Counted from the stretch's first letter, positions 43,828-54,911 are shown. The stretch is DNA of 64,000 bases from Ignavibacteria bacterium (GCA_026417135.1 JAOADV010000007.1:1-64000); one strand, 5' to 3'. The notes: generated from the letters alone by a model not told the origin. Numbers and translations are program-made.

Positions 43828-44796
43828 CTACAAATTTAATCTTCTGTGTAATGTCGATTTTGCAAGTCCATAGCGATAGAAAGTTCCAACAGGGTCGGGG
43901 ATTCCATTTAAGATTTCATCGATTTCTGGTTCGGTTTTTGCATCAACGGAAGAGGCTATCGAAGATAAAAATTTAGCCCCGTGGTCTCGAACTCGTGATG
44001 TTGGTCCAAAGCAGCCAGAGCAAGGCATATTTCCACCGATACAAAGAGCCTCGCATCCACTTCGAGTTGCTGGTCCCATACATATCAAGCCTTGGGCTAA
44101 AAAGCATAGCTCGGGGTCTATTTCTACTAAATGCGGTCGCTTAAACTCTTTGAATTGTAAATCAGTTGGTTTCGTATCTTTACGAGGACACTCGTCGCAA
44201 AGTGCTACATCTGGCGAAAGAACAGTTCCTTTTGGTGGCAAATTACCGGAAAGTAGTGTAACGAGTGCATTTTTTAATATCTTAGGTGTTGGTGGGCATC
44301 CGGGTATGTAATAATCAACGTCCACGACTTGGTCCAATGCGCGTACAGTTTCCCAAAGTACTGGAAGCTCGACTTCGCGACCATTTTCTTTTAGAATTGG
44401 CTGGGGGCGTGTTTCATCTGGATTAGAAACCGTTGGTGCTTCGCTATAAACATAGTTTTGAATAAGTTCCTTCCGAAATTCATTAGCCAGACTTGGTATG
44501 CCACCCATATGGGAACAAGCTCCATAAGCTATCATAATTTTGCTTTTCTTACGCAGAAGTTGTGCCATTTCGTATTGTTCTGAACTACGAATGGCACCAT
44601 TAATCATAGATACAAGAATTTCTCCGTCGGCAAACTTTTCAACATCGCTCCTTTTGAAATCCATAGCTACGGGCCAAAAAATAATATCGACATTTTCGAC
44701 GACGAAAAGAATATCTTCGGCTAAATCGACGACAGATTCCTCGCATCCACCACAAGATGCGCACCAGTACATTGCAACTTTTGGTTTCTCTGCCAT
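43828..44796 (-). CDS. mvhG: [NiFe] hydrogenase small subunit (MvhG-like)
   Basis: 322 residues. Electron-transfer subunit with three cluster regions: proximal CASCGGCEES (residues about 12-20) with ACSHMGG and PGCPPTP; further clusters from CDECPR, CFLAQGLICMGPATRSGCEALC and MPCSGCFGP. No Tat signal and no membrane anchor, so cytoplasmic, as for group 3. AGGAGG precedes its ATG. It lies between mvhD (3-nt gap) and mvhA. Confidence 0.93.
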   Translation of the reverse strand: MAEKPKVAMYWCASCGGCEESVVDLAEDILFVVENVDIIFWPVAMDFKRSDVEKFADGEILVSMINGAIRSSEQYEMAQLLRKKSKIMIAYGACSHMGGIPSLANEFRKELIQNYVYSEAPTVSNPDETRPQPILKENGREVELPVLWETVRALDQVVDVDYYIPGCPPTPKILKNALVTLLSGNLPPKGTVLSPDVALCDECPRKDTKPTDLQFKEFKRPHLVEIDPELCFLAQGLICMGPATRSGCEALCIGGNMPCSGCFGPTSRVRDHGAKFLSSIASSVDAKTEPEIDEILNGIPDPVGTFYRYGLAKSTLHRRLNL

Positions 44797-44799
44797 ATT

Positions 44800-45303
44800 T
44801 TATTCCTCCTTAATTTCCGAAGTTACTGGATGATGTTCAATTTCTTTTTTCAATTCTTCATATTTTTGTGGAAGAGCAAGTGGTCCGAGAGCCTTTACTT
44901 GGTTGACCATCTCGTTAACTACTACCCGGACTCTATCGGCTTCCGAAGCTGAAATCCATTCCAAGCGTAGTCTTTCGGGCTCGATTCCAAAAGAGTTGAT
45001 TACTCTTTGAAGAAGACGGAACCGGCGTAAACATTTATAGTTACCTTCTTGGTAATGGCAATCTCCGGGGTGGCAACCACCAATTAAGACGCCATCGGCG
45101 CCTTTTGCGAATGAATCAAGTATGAATTGCGGGTCGACGCGGCCCGAGCACATTACTCGGATAATTCGAATATTTGGGGCATACTTAATGCGCGAGACAC
45201 CAGCTGAATCCGCTGCTGTATAAGTACACCAATTGCAAAAGAATGCAACAATTTTTGGTTGCCATTCTTTTTGACCATTACCGTTTGATTTGTTCTCCAT
45301 CAT
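44800..45303 (-). CDS. mvhD: MvhD-type [2Fe-2S] subunit linking hydrogenase to HdrA
   Basis: 167 residues. Cysteines in FFCNWCTYTAADSAG, VMCSGRVDPQFI and GGCHPGDCHYQEGNY match the MvhD family, whose [2Fe-2S] centre carries electrons from MvhAG to the FAD of HdrA. About 25 extra residues extend the C-terminus beyond the usual ~140. Its ATG overlaps the hdrA stop (ATGA). Confidence 0.94.
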   Translation of the reverse strand: MMENKSNGNGQKEWQPKIVAFFCNWCTYTAADSAGVSRIKYAPNIRIIRVMCSGRVDPQFILDSFAKGADGVLIGGCHPGDCHYQEGNYKCLRRFRLLQRVINSFGIEPERLRLEWISASEADRVRVVVNEMVNQVKALGPLALPQKYEELKKEIEHHPVTSEIKEE

Positions 45304-47312
45304 ACTTCCTCCTCGTGATAAGTGTAATTTAAGACACCAACTATTTCACTAAATATTTCTTCATCTTCGAACAGATTCTGAACAATTGAACCAGATGGAC
45401 AAGCTGCAACGCAAGTGCCACATCCTTTACACAGAACTTCATTGATAAATGCTTTCTTTTTGTCTTCTAAGAATGAAATTGCAGTATATGGACACAATGG
45501 TATGCAAGACTTACAGCCCGAACAATCATCTTCGAGAACGAATGCAGTATTAGGTTCTATTTCAATGTATCCAGTATCTATCAATGTTAAAGCTTCGGCA
45601 GCAGCAGCTCCCGCTTGGGCAACTGTATCGGGTATATCTTTCGGTCCTTGGCAACAACCAGCAAGGAAGATACCGTCGGTAAATGTATTTACTGGTGCAA
45701 GCTTTGGATGTCTTTCGATATAAAAGCCTTCGGTTGAACAAGTGATATTGAACATTCTTCGTATTTCTTGGGCATCTGCTCTCGGTTCTAAACCAATCGA
45801 AAGTACAACCATATCGACCGGTACTTTAATAATTTCTCCGACCAAAGTGTCTTCTGCTTTAACTACAAGTTTTCCGCAACATCCATTTGAGGTATCGGGA
45901 TAAATATCTGCAACCCTACCACGTATGAATTTAATCCCTTCTTCTTTCATTCTTATAAAGAATTCATCCATCATTTTTCCTGGAGTTCTTATGTCGATAT
46001 AAAAGTTATAGATTTCAGCTTCGGTTCTCTCTTTTAGAAGATGTGCCAGCTTAATTGAGTAAAGACAACAAACACGAGAACACCATTGGTTGGTGTTTTT
46101 GTCGCGAGAACCTACGCAATGTATAATTGCAATTGATTTTGGTCGGGTTCCATCTCTTAATACTATTTGCCCTTGCGTTGGTCCAGATGCATTAATTAGC
46201 CGTTCTACTTCGAGTGCTGTGTAAACGTTGGGATATGTTCCGTAGCCGTAGTATGGTATTTTCTTTGGGTCGAAAGTTTGAAAGCCAGTTGCAATAATGA
46301 TTGTACCAACTTCGATTTCCTCTATCCGCTCTTTTTGAGTAAAGTCTATTGCGTTAGGTTCGCAAACTTCGACGCATGTTTGCTTGCATTTTCCAGATTT
46401 AAACTGTATGCAAGTTTCTGGGTCGATTACAACAAGTAGAGGAACTGCTTGCGGAAACGGAATGTAAACTGGTTTACGCTTTGAAAGACCAAGATTAAAT
46501 TCATCGTAAAAACGACCCTCTTTATAAACGCAAGCTTCGATACAATCGAGACACCCGATACATAAATCCTCGTTTATATATCTTGGCTTTCGTCGAACCT
46601 TAACTTTAAAGTTACCGACATAACCATCGACACCAATGACTTCGGAATAAGTCCACAAAGTAATATTAGGATGGTTTTTCACCGCTGTCATTTTTGGGGT
46701 TAGGATACAGGCTGCACAATCTAATGTTGGAAAAGTTTTATCGAACATAGCCATATGTCCACCGATAGAGGGTTCGCGTTCGACTAAATAAACTTTTTTC
46801 CCGGCGTTTGCAAGTGTTAGTGCAGCGTGTATTCCAGCAATACCTCCCCCAACAACAAGAACATCGGGGTGTATAGGAACTCTTTTTTGTTCTAAGGGCT
46901 TATGATAAACAACTCGGTAAATCGCTGCTCGGACTAAATCAATTGCTTTCTCGGTCGAGGCATAGGGGTCCAAGTGTACCCAAGAATTTTGTTCACGAGT
47001 GTTAACCATCTGGAAATAGAACTGGTTCAAGCCCGCTTGGGAGGAAGCGTTTCTAAAGGTTTTCTCGTGTAGGAATGGGGAACAAGCAGCAACTACAATT
47101 CTATTAAGGCCTAACTCTTTAATATCTTTTTGTATAAGTTCTTGCCCGGGGTCGGAGCACATATATTTATAATCTCTTGAAACAACTACTTTTGGTAGTT
47201 TTGATGCAAATTCTACGACTTTTTGAACATCTACGGTGGAGGCTATGTTAGTTCCGCAATGGCAAATATAAAAGCCAATGCGTATATCCTTATTGTTTCC
47301 TTGATTTGTCAT
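45300..47312 (-). CDS. hdrA: Heterodisulfide reductase subunit A-like flavoprotein (HdrA)
   Basis: 670 residues. The N-terminal cluster domain (YICHCGTNI) is followed by the FAD fold LVVGGGIAGIHAALTLANAGKKVYLVER and the Cys-rich segment FPTLDCAACILTPKM, an inserted ferredoxin pair (CIGCLDCIEACVY and CIQFKSGKCKQTCVEVCEP), and a C-terminal ferredoxin domain (CSGCKSCIPLCP, CKGCGTCVAACPSGS). In methanogens and others HdrA is the site of flavin-based electron bifurcation, sending one electron to HdrBC and one to ferredoxin. 2 nt after the HdrD-like gene. Confidence 0.94.
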   Translation of the reverse strand: MTNQGNNKDIRIGFYICHCGTNIASTVDVQKVVEFASKLPKVVVSRDYKYMCSDPGQELIQKDIKELGLNRIVVAACSPFLHEKTFRNASSQAGLNQFYFQMVNTREQNSWVHLDPYASTEKAIDLVRAAIYRVVYHKPLEQKRVPIHPDVLVVGGGIAGIHAALTLANAGKKVYLVEREPSIGGHMAMFDKTFPTLDCAACILTPKMTAVKNHPNITLWTYSEVIGVDGYVGNFKVKVRRKPRYINEDLCIGCLDCIEACVYKEGRFYDEFNLGLSKRKPVYIPFPQAVPLLVVIDPETCIQFKSGKCKQTCVEVCEPNAIDFTQKERIEEIEVGTIIIATGFQTFDPKKIPYYGYGTYPNVYTALEVERLINASGPTQGQIVLRDGTRPKSIAIIHCVGSRDKNTNQWCSRVCCLYSIKLAHLLKERTEAEIYNFYIDIRTPGKMMDEFFIRMKEEGIKFIRGRVADIYPDTSNGCCGKLVVKAEDTLVGEIIKVPVDMVVLSIGLEPRADAQEIRRMFNITCSTEGFYIERHPKLAPVNTFTDGIFLAGCCQGPKDIPDTVAQAGAAAAEALTLIDTGYIEIEPNTAFVLEDDCSGCKSCIPLCPYTAISFLEDKKKAFINEVLCKGCGTCVAACPSGSIVQNLFEDEEIFSEIVGVLNYTYHEEEV

Positions 47313-47314
47313 AA

Positions 47315-48511
47315 TCAGTCCTCCATTGATTCCGATAATAATTCAACAATATCCTTGACAACCATTTTGTTTTCGTAGCCAGCAACTTTCAAAGCATCTT
47401 CGAATCGTGGAATTTCGTATGGACAGCCGACTGCAAGAATGTCTGCACCAGTTGCTATTGCTTCTCGAATTCTAATGTCGGAGAGTCGTTCCATATTTTG
47501 GGATTTAAAGTAGGTATCGAGCCACATTCCACCACCTCCGCCACCACAGCAAATTGAATTGATTCTATGGTGGAACATTTCGACTAATTTTATTCCGGGA
47601 ATTGCATTAAGCAAAGCTCTTGGCTCGTCGAAAAATCCATTGTGTCTTCCCAAACAACAAGAGTCGTGATAAGTAACAGAATAATTTAGCGGGCGAGTAA
47701 GCATTGATTTTAATTTGTCGTAGTATGGCATTAGGAAGGGAATAATGTGGTAGACTGGTTTTTTAAAACCATACATACGATAGCGGTAATTGAAGGCATC
47801 GAGCGCGTGTGGGTCCGAAGTTACGATTTTATTGAATGTATATTTTCCCAAAATGGAAATATTGTAGTCGATGAGTGCTTCGGCAAGTCCAGTTTCCCAT
47901 GCTAAAAGTCCACATTCCCCGGCGCTTCTTTCTTCGTTCCCTAAAATTGCGAAGTCGATTTCCAAGCGATTAAATATTTTTGCTATGGCTCGGCAAGTAT
48001 CTTGCCCTCGAGGATAATATGCTGGATAACTTTCGACAAACCAAAGAACATCGACTGGTCCGGGGTTCTGACTTAAAATGCGAACCGGATACTTGGAAGT
48101 AGCGACCCAGTTGGCTCTTTTCCTACCAGATTCGCCCATTGGATTGCCATAACGATAACTATTTTCGAGTGCTTTTTGTAATTCTGCAGGCAATGTAGGA
48201 AGCTTTAGTATGGTTTGCTCTTTAATTAGCTGCAACAATACCTCTGTAAGATGGATACCTCGTGGACATTTTGCCATACAAGCATAGCAATTGACACATT
48301 TCAACATACTATCTGTATCGGAGACTTTATCTGCCAAACCGTGGAGTAGCATTTCGATAATTCTTCGAGGAGGATATTTCATATATTCTCCGTGGGGACA
48401 GGTTCCAACACAAGTTCCGCATTGAATGCAAGTTAGTATTAATTTCCCCTCGCTTGTTTCGTAAATAGTTTCAAGTGTAACACCTTTAATTTCTTCAAGG
48501 TCTGCAATCAT
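47315..48511 (-). CDS. HdrD-like (fused HdrC/HdrB) iron-sulfur protein
   Basis: 398 residues, soluble. Two [4Fe-4S] motifs, CIQCGTCVGTCPHG and CVNCYACMAKCPRG (residues about 28-85), form the HdrC part; the rest is HdrB-like. The second CCG module is present (HDSCCLGRHNG, SICCGGGGGGMW), but the first has decayed to VESYPAYY and SAGECG, and the last CxxC reads CPYE. So at most one of the two non-cubane clusters of true HdrB is likely. It should accept electrons from HdrA. Its C-terminal two-thirds is clearly paralogous to the next gene upstream. Confidence 0.85.
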   Translation of the reverse strand: MIADLEEIKGVTLETIYETSEGKLILTCIQCGTCVGTCPHGEYMKYPPRRIIEMLLHGLADKVSDTDSMLKCVNCYACMAKCPRGIHLTEVLLQLIKEQTILKLPTLPAELQKALENSYRYGNPMGESGRKRANWVATSKYPVRILSQNPGPVDVLWFVESYPAYYPRGQDTCRAIAKIFNRLEIDFAILGNEERSAGECGLLAWETGLAEALIDYNISILGKYTFNKIVTSDPHALDAFNYRYRMYGFKKPVYHIIPFLMPYYDKLKSMLTRPLNYSVTYHDSCCLGRHNGFFDEPRALLNAIPGIKLVEMFHHRINSICCGGGGGGMWLDTYFKSQNMERLSDIRIREAIATGADILAVGCPYEIPRFEDALKVAGYENKMVVKDIVELLSESMED

Positions 48512-48537
48512 AGTTTATCTCCTTTCTATAAATAAAT

Positions 48538-50568
48538 TTACTGTTCAATGGAATCCCAAACTAATTCTGCAATGTCTTTTACCGATAATTTTGCTTCGTA
48601 ACCAGTTGTTTTAACAGCATCTTGGAACATTGCTATATCTTTTGGACAAGCGACAACAAATGTACTAATGTTGTTTAGTGAAACAGCTTCGCGAATTCTA
48701 TTTTCGGCTGGTCTCTCTTTAACTGGGGTTTTGTCTTCCATCCAAATTCGACCACCGCCAGCACCGCAACAATAACTTTTTCTTCTATTACGGGGCATTT
48801 CTTTCAATTTTACACCTATTGCTTTAAGGATGTTCCTTGGCGGGTCGTATATTCCGTTATATCTTCCCAGATAGCAAGGGTCGTGGTAGGTTGCTTCGAT
48901 GTTTAATTTTTTGTTAATAGTTAACTTCTTTTCTTTGATGAGTTTCTCGATTAGCTCAGTGTAATGCAAAACCTCGATTTTTTCATTTGCTCCATTTCCG
49001 TTTAGCCAATACTCGTTTTTTAATGTATTATATGTGTGTGGGTCGGTTGTAACGATTTTTCTAAATTTAGCTTTTCCAAAAGACAACTGATTTTTTTCTT
49101 TTAAGAATTCGAACAAACCTTCTTCGCCAATTCGTCGCACATCGTTTCCGGAATTTTTCTCACCTTCGTATAATATACCAAAGTCCAAACCAGCTCTTTG
49201 GAAAATCATTGCAGTTTTTTGTGTAATGCTTTCCATTCTTGCATCATAAGCTGCGTAGTCCCCAGTGAACCAAAGGTATTCTACTTCCTCTTTGCGAGCA
49301 TCTTTAATCTTAAATTCAAGGCTCGAAGCCCATTTAGCTCTATTTCGTTCGGATTGACCAAAAGAGTTGCCATAGCGTTGAAGTTTTTGTAAAACATCTT
49401 GGACAGTTTGGTCCATTATTCCTTGATTAATGAGGAAGCGTCGCATATCGACAATCAACTTTGGATGCTCGATAAAAACTGGGCACATTTCTTCGCAAGC
49501 TCTACAAGTTGTGCAAGCCCAAAGTTCTGCGTCGGATATAATTTCGCCGTGTACCTTGCCTTCGCCGTTCGATGGTGAACCGTTTGATATTTTCTTCGGA
49601 TTGAAACTTATCAATACCTTTTCAAGCTTCAAGACAAGATTTTTTGGCGAAAGAGGTGTTCCACTATTATATGCTGGGCAAGCTTCTTGGCAACGGCCAC
49701 ACCAAATACAAGAATCAAGTTGTAAAAGCTGGCGCCAAGTAAATTCTGTGATTTTTTCAACCCCAGATTCATTTGCTGGGGAAAGGCTACCTATTTTCGA
49801 GGTATCTTTGAAAATCATATTGACGGAAGCAGAGAAGATATGAAACGCTTTTGTAAATGGTATTGAAGCGATGAACAAAAAAGATAGTAGCATATGTGTT
49901 GTCCAAAACCCCACGTGTAAATCTTGAAGGGTTGAGAGGGGCATAGAAGCAAAAAGTTTGGATAATTCGTTGCCAATAGGTGCCCAATGTTTCCAATAAG
50001 GATTTTGAACTGAAAGCCGAAGCCCTTCGACTACGAAACCAGTTGAAGCGATTAAGAAAAGAATTCCAAGCAAATAGAAGGAATCCCAACTAAAAGTTGG
50101 TTTAATTATAGTTTTAAGTTTTTCGGGCCTAAAAATATATCTTCTAATAAGCGCGATGATAATACCGACAATTAGGAGTATGCCGAAAATATCGAGAAAC
50201 AATTCGTAATATAGATAGAAATCCCCTTTAAGAAATTGGAAGCCAAAGAAAAGATGGGTAACATCCCAATCGACGGTTGCAATTATAGTTCCAATCAACA
50301 AGATAAACATTCCATAAAAAATTGTCAAGTGGAAAATCCCGGGGATGAATTCCGATATGATACGTTTCTGTATAATTGCTCCGTTGAACAAGGATTTAAT
50401 TCGTTGCCAAAGCGAAAGCAGAATTTTTTCGGGTCGACCGATACGCCATTTCTTTGTATGGCGAATAAAACCAACGGTGAATATGATAATAGAAAGAAAT
50501 CCCAATGCATATTGTAATATTTCCAGCCAATGAGGGATATTCCAAAATGTTGGCCTTACAGGTTCCAT
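48538..50568 (-). CDS. Membrane-bound ETF:menaquinone oxidoreductase-like (HdrDE-fusion) protein
   Basis: 676 residues. About five membrane helices with several His residues (NarI/HdrE-like cytochrome b domain, residues 15-250) are followed by a ferredoxin domain (CIWCGRCQEACPAY, CTTCRACEEMCPVF, about 290-375) and a CCG module (HDPCYLGRYNG, SYCCGAGGGRIW). The first CCG half lacks its cysteines (FTGDYAAYD, NSGNDVRR). Proteins of this build next to etfBA are thought to pass electrons between ETF and menaquinone. 3 nt after etfA and 26 nt before the HdrD-like gene. Confidence 0.85.
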   Translation of the reverse strand: MEPVRPTFWNIPHWLEILQYALGFLSIIIFTVGFIRHTKKWRIGRPEKILLSLWQRIKSLFNGAIIQKRIISEFIPGIFHLTIFYGMFILLIGTIIATVDWDVTHLFFGFQFLKGDFYLYYELFLDIFGILLIVGIIIALIRRYIFRPEKLKTIIKPTFSWDSFYLLGILFLIASTGFVVEGLRLSVQNPYWKHWAPIGNELSKLFASMPLSTLQDLHVGFWTTHMLLSFLFIASIPFTKAFHIFSASVNMIFKDTSKIGSLSPANESGVEKITEFTWRQLLQLDSCIWCGRCQEACPAYNSGTPLSPKNLVLKLEKVLISFNPKKISNGSPSNGEGKVHGEIISDAELWACTTCRACEEMCPVFIEHPKLIVDMRRFLINQGIMDQTVQDVLQKLQRYGNSFGQSERNRAKWASSLEFKIKDARKEEVEYLWFTGDYAAYDARMESITQKTAMIFQRAGLDFGILYEGEKNSGNDVRRIGEEGLFEFLKEKNQLSFGKAKFRKIVTTDPHTYNTLKNEYWLNGNGANEKIEVLHYTELIEKLIKEKKLTINKKLNIEATYHDPCYLGRYNGIYDPPRNILKAIGVKLKEMPRNRRKSYCCGAGGGRIWMEDKTPVKERPAENRIREAVSLNNISTFVVACPKDIAMFQDAVKTTGYEAKLSVKDIAELVWDSIEQ

Positions 50569-50571
50569 TGG

Positions 50572-51543
50572 TTATCCCTTTCTTTGTTTCAATTTTTCAG
50601 TAAGAATTGGAACAATTTCGAACAAGTCGCCAACTACTCCATAATGTGCAATATTAAATATAGGAGCTTTCGGGTCTGTATTAATTGCAAGTATTGTTTC
50701 AGAGTTTTTCATTCCTTCTTGATGTTCTGGTGCTCCACTAATGCCAAGAGCAAGATATAGTTTGGGTTTTACAATCATTCCAGATTTCCCTACTTGCCTT
50801 GTCAAGGGTAGCCACCCTTGGTCGACAACTGGACGGGAAGCGGAAACTGCACCACCAATTGCTTCGGCAAGCTCTTCGGCAATTTCGATATTATCTTTAT
50901 TTTGAATTCCTCTTCCGACCGAAACAAGTATATTTTCTTTCGTTATGTCGATATCTCCAAGTTCTGGTTCAATGTATTTTTTGAAAGATGGTTCGGGGAC
51001 AAAATCGGGAACTTCAAGCTCTTCGACTGGGGCGGTTCTGTCCGACTTTCCAGCGTCTAATGGGAAAGAACCGGGATATATTCCAACAATACCTTTGTTA
51101 TCGATAAGTTTAACTTCCGACAAAATCTTTCCGCCGTAGAGTTGGCTTGTTAGGAAAAGGTCCCCATTTTCGAATCTAAAAGTCTTGCAGAAGTTAATAA
51201 AAGGTAGGTCTAATCGCCTTGCAAGTATTGGTCCAACTCCGGCAGTGATATTCGTACAAGCAAGTAACAGTATCGAAGCTTGCTTTTGTTTGTAAACGTT
51301 CTCGACCAACTTTGCTGTTAGTTGTGGCGGAGTTATCTCTAATTTTTCGTCATCAAGCAATAGTACGGAGTCTGCCAATCCCAGGTTTGGTGTAAGTTTA
51401 CTTACGTCCTTTCCTATTACTAATGCAAGCAAAGGAACGTTTAGATGTTGGGCAATTTTCTTTCCGACACCTAACATTTCGTAGGTAATATCTACTATAT
51501 TACCTCGAAGATGCTCAACTAATACAATTACAGAATTGTTCAT
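50572..51543 (-). CDS. etfA: Electron transfer flavoprotein alpha subunit
   Basis: 323 residues. The C-terminal FAD domain is typical: VSVGRGIQNKDNIEIAEELAEAIG, ASRPVVDQGWLP, RQVGKSG, LALGISGAPEHQEGM, AINTDPKAPIFNIAHYGVVGDLFEI. The usual G-A-I-Q-H is G-A-P-E-H here. It binds the electron-carrying FAD and pairs with EtfB. Whether this ETF bifurcates cannot be told by eye; the context (HdrA, membrane oxidoreductase) makes it possible. Confidence 0.93.
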   Translation of the reverse strand: MNNSVIVLVEHLRGNIVDITYEMLGVGKKIAQHLNVPLLALVIGKDVSKLTPNLGLADSVLLLDDEKLEITPPQLTAKLVENVYKQKQASILLLACTNITAGVGPILARRLDLPFINFCKTFRFENGDLFLTSQLYGGKILSEVKLIDNKGIVGIYPGSFPLDAGKSDRTAPVEELEVPDFVPEPSFKKYIEPELGDIDITKENILVSVGRGIQNKDNIEIAEELAEAIGGAVSASRPVVDQGWLPLTRQVGKSGMIVKPKLYLALGISGAPEHQEGMKNSETILAINTDPKAPIFNIAHYGVVGDLFEIVPILTEKLKQRKG

Positions 51544-51577
51544 ATTTATCCTCCTAAAAATTTGTCTGTCTCATAAA

Positions 51578-52357
51578 TTATATAAGACCTTTATCAGTAA
51601 GTATTTCGACAATTTTCGTGGCAATTTCTTCTGGATTACCTTCTAACATTACAGCCTTCCCAGCGACTTCGGGTTCGTAAAGTTTCTCGATTTCGATACC
51701 TTTTGAAGCAAAATCTTGTGTAAACTCCAGCTCTTCGATATTTGCAGATTTCATCATAGCACGGATTTTTGCTATAGGGACATATCGTGGTGGGTTCTCA
51801 GCTGCTTGAATACCTAAAACTGCTGGAAGTTCAACTTCGAATTCGCCACGCAAGCCACCGGAAAATTCTTTCCTAATCAAAATATTGTTCTTGTTTTCAT
51901 TATATTGCACGTAAGTTACAACTCCGTAGACGGGTAGTTCCAGGTATTCTCCAAGATAATAAACGAGTTCTCCTTCGATATCGTCGGTTGCTTGGGAACC
52001 AGTCAATATCAAGGTTTTAGAATCGATTAGATTATTTTCTTTAAGATACTTTGCAAAAACTTCGGCAATCGCTGGGGAAGTAAAATTTTGCCAATCGCCC
52101 AAGATTTTAACTGCTTTGTCGCAACCTTTGGCAAGAGCAGTGTAAATTGCTTCGTCGACCTCTGGTGCGTCGAGTGTTACTAATGTTACAGTCCCGCCAT
52201 ATTTTTCTTTGAGTATAACTGCTTCTTCGACAGCGTGCTCGTCGTTTTCATTTGCTTTCATTCTCAACCAGTCGGGGTCGAGTGTTTTCCCATCTGATGC
52301 AATCTTTAATTCCTCGACCGTATCTGGAACCATTTTAAGAAATACAATCAAGTTCAT
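51578..52357 (-). CDS. etfB: Electron transfer flavoprotein beta subunit
   Basis: 259 residues. MNLIVFLKMVPDT start, NENDEHAVEEAVILKEKYGG (the AMP/FAD-site helix), GSQATDDIEGELVYYLGEYLELP and the late LPAVLGIQAAENPPRYVPIAKI (equivalent to the V-x-L-P-A-V-V-T recognition region). The nucleotide loop differs from the respiratory consensus. Precedes etfA by 34 nt. Confidence 0.92.
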   Translation of the reverse strand: MNLIVFLKMVPDTVEELKIASDGKTLDPDWLRMKANENDEHAVEEAVILKEKYGGTVTLVTLDAPEVDEAIYTALAKGCDKAVKILGDWQNFTSPAIAEVFAKYLKENNLIDSKTLILTGSQATDDIEGELVYYLGEYLELPVYGVVTYVQYNENKNNILIRKEFSGGLRGEFEVELPAVLGIQAAENPPRYVPIAKIRAMMKSANIEELEFTQDFASKGIEIEKLYEPEVAGKAVMLEGNPEEIATKIVEILTDKGLI

Positions 52358-52394
52358 ATGTAACCTCCTAATTCAAAATGTATGAAAACCTCTT

Positions 52395-53207
52395 TTAGAC
52401 AAACTTTATGTCTTTAATACCCGGTTCAGTTCGAAGAACGTTTTGAATAAGTGCAATTGCTTCCTTCCTTTCTTTTTCTTTTTCCAAGCCCAAAATCGAA
52501 ATTTGACCAGTTTCGGCATCGCCTTCGACATCGACTTCGAAACCTCGAGTTGTTGGTGCAAGGAAAAGCAAAAGTTTTGCTTTCGACGAAAGCAAAAGAT
52601 TATTTAATTGTTTAATGTTTTCCTCGGTAGAGTTAAAATATGGCTGATTGAGAATTTGTTCGACAATTGTAGCAAAATACTCTGGGTCGATTTTATCCAG
52701 ATTTATGACTAAATCATAATGTTTGGGTTCTTCGATATTTACGCCATAAAGGAAATCGCCCCAAAGTCTTCTTCGTTCGTCAATTAGTCTTATATAGTCG
52801 AGAGCTTGCTCGTATGTTAAGTGTGGATTTCTATCTTGCCAAGCTTTGGCTCGATTGTGTAAAGATTTAATTACTCTTATTCTTAGTACAAATGGGATAT
52901 CGTTTAGGAGGAAATGAGCAAGATGCCCAAGATAAATACAACTACCTTCTTGTAGAATAAGTTCGAGCAAGGCGACTTGGAAACTCAAAAGGTAGTGCTT
53001 TCTTTTGTAATATTGACGTTCCCAAGGGCTTGGAGCGCGGTCGAGAAAAGTTATATCAGTAAATCCAGTTTCACTGATTAAGTATTTTTCCCCTTCCTCG
53101 ATAACTTTTTCTCGAGTTATGATTGGAATTTGTAGTCTTTGCGAAAGTGCATTAGCGAGTTGTTCTGCACCTATTAAAGTTCCACGAGAAATAGTAACAA
53201 TTTGCAT
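52395..53207 (-). CDS. Cytidylate-kinase-like protein with C-terminal domain, head of the ETF/Hdr/Mvh operon
   Basis: 270 residues. The first ~195 follow the cytidylate_kin2 pattern (VTISRGTLIGAEQLANALSQRL, FLDRAPSPWERQYYKRKHYL, IYLGHLAHFLL, RLWGDFLYGVNIEEPKHYDLVINLDKI). The P-loop GSGG of true kinases is GTLIGA, so nucleotide binding is doubtful. The last ~55 residues (LFLAPTTRGFEVDVEGDAETGQ...) look like a small BON-like or ACT-sized alpha/beta domain. Why it leads an energy operon is unknown; a sensor or regulatory role is a guess. 37 nt before etfB. Confidence 0.72.
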   Translation of the reverse strand: MQIVTISRGTLIGAEQLANALSQRLQIPIITREKVIEEGEKYLISETGFTDITFLDRAPSPWERQYYKRKHYLLSFQVALLELILQEGSCIYLGHLAHFLLNDIPFVLRIRVIKSLHNRAKAWQDRNPHLTYEQALDYIRLIDERRRLWGDFLYGVNIEEPKHYDLVINLDKIDPEYFATIVEQILNQPYFNSTEENIKQLNNLLLSSKAKLLLFLAPTTRGFEVDVEGDAETGQISILGLEKEKERKEAIALIQNVLRTEPGIKDIKFV

Positions 53208-54911
<1,704 letters not shown>

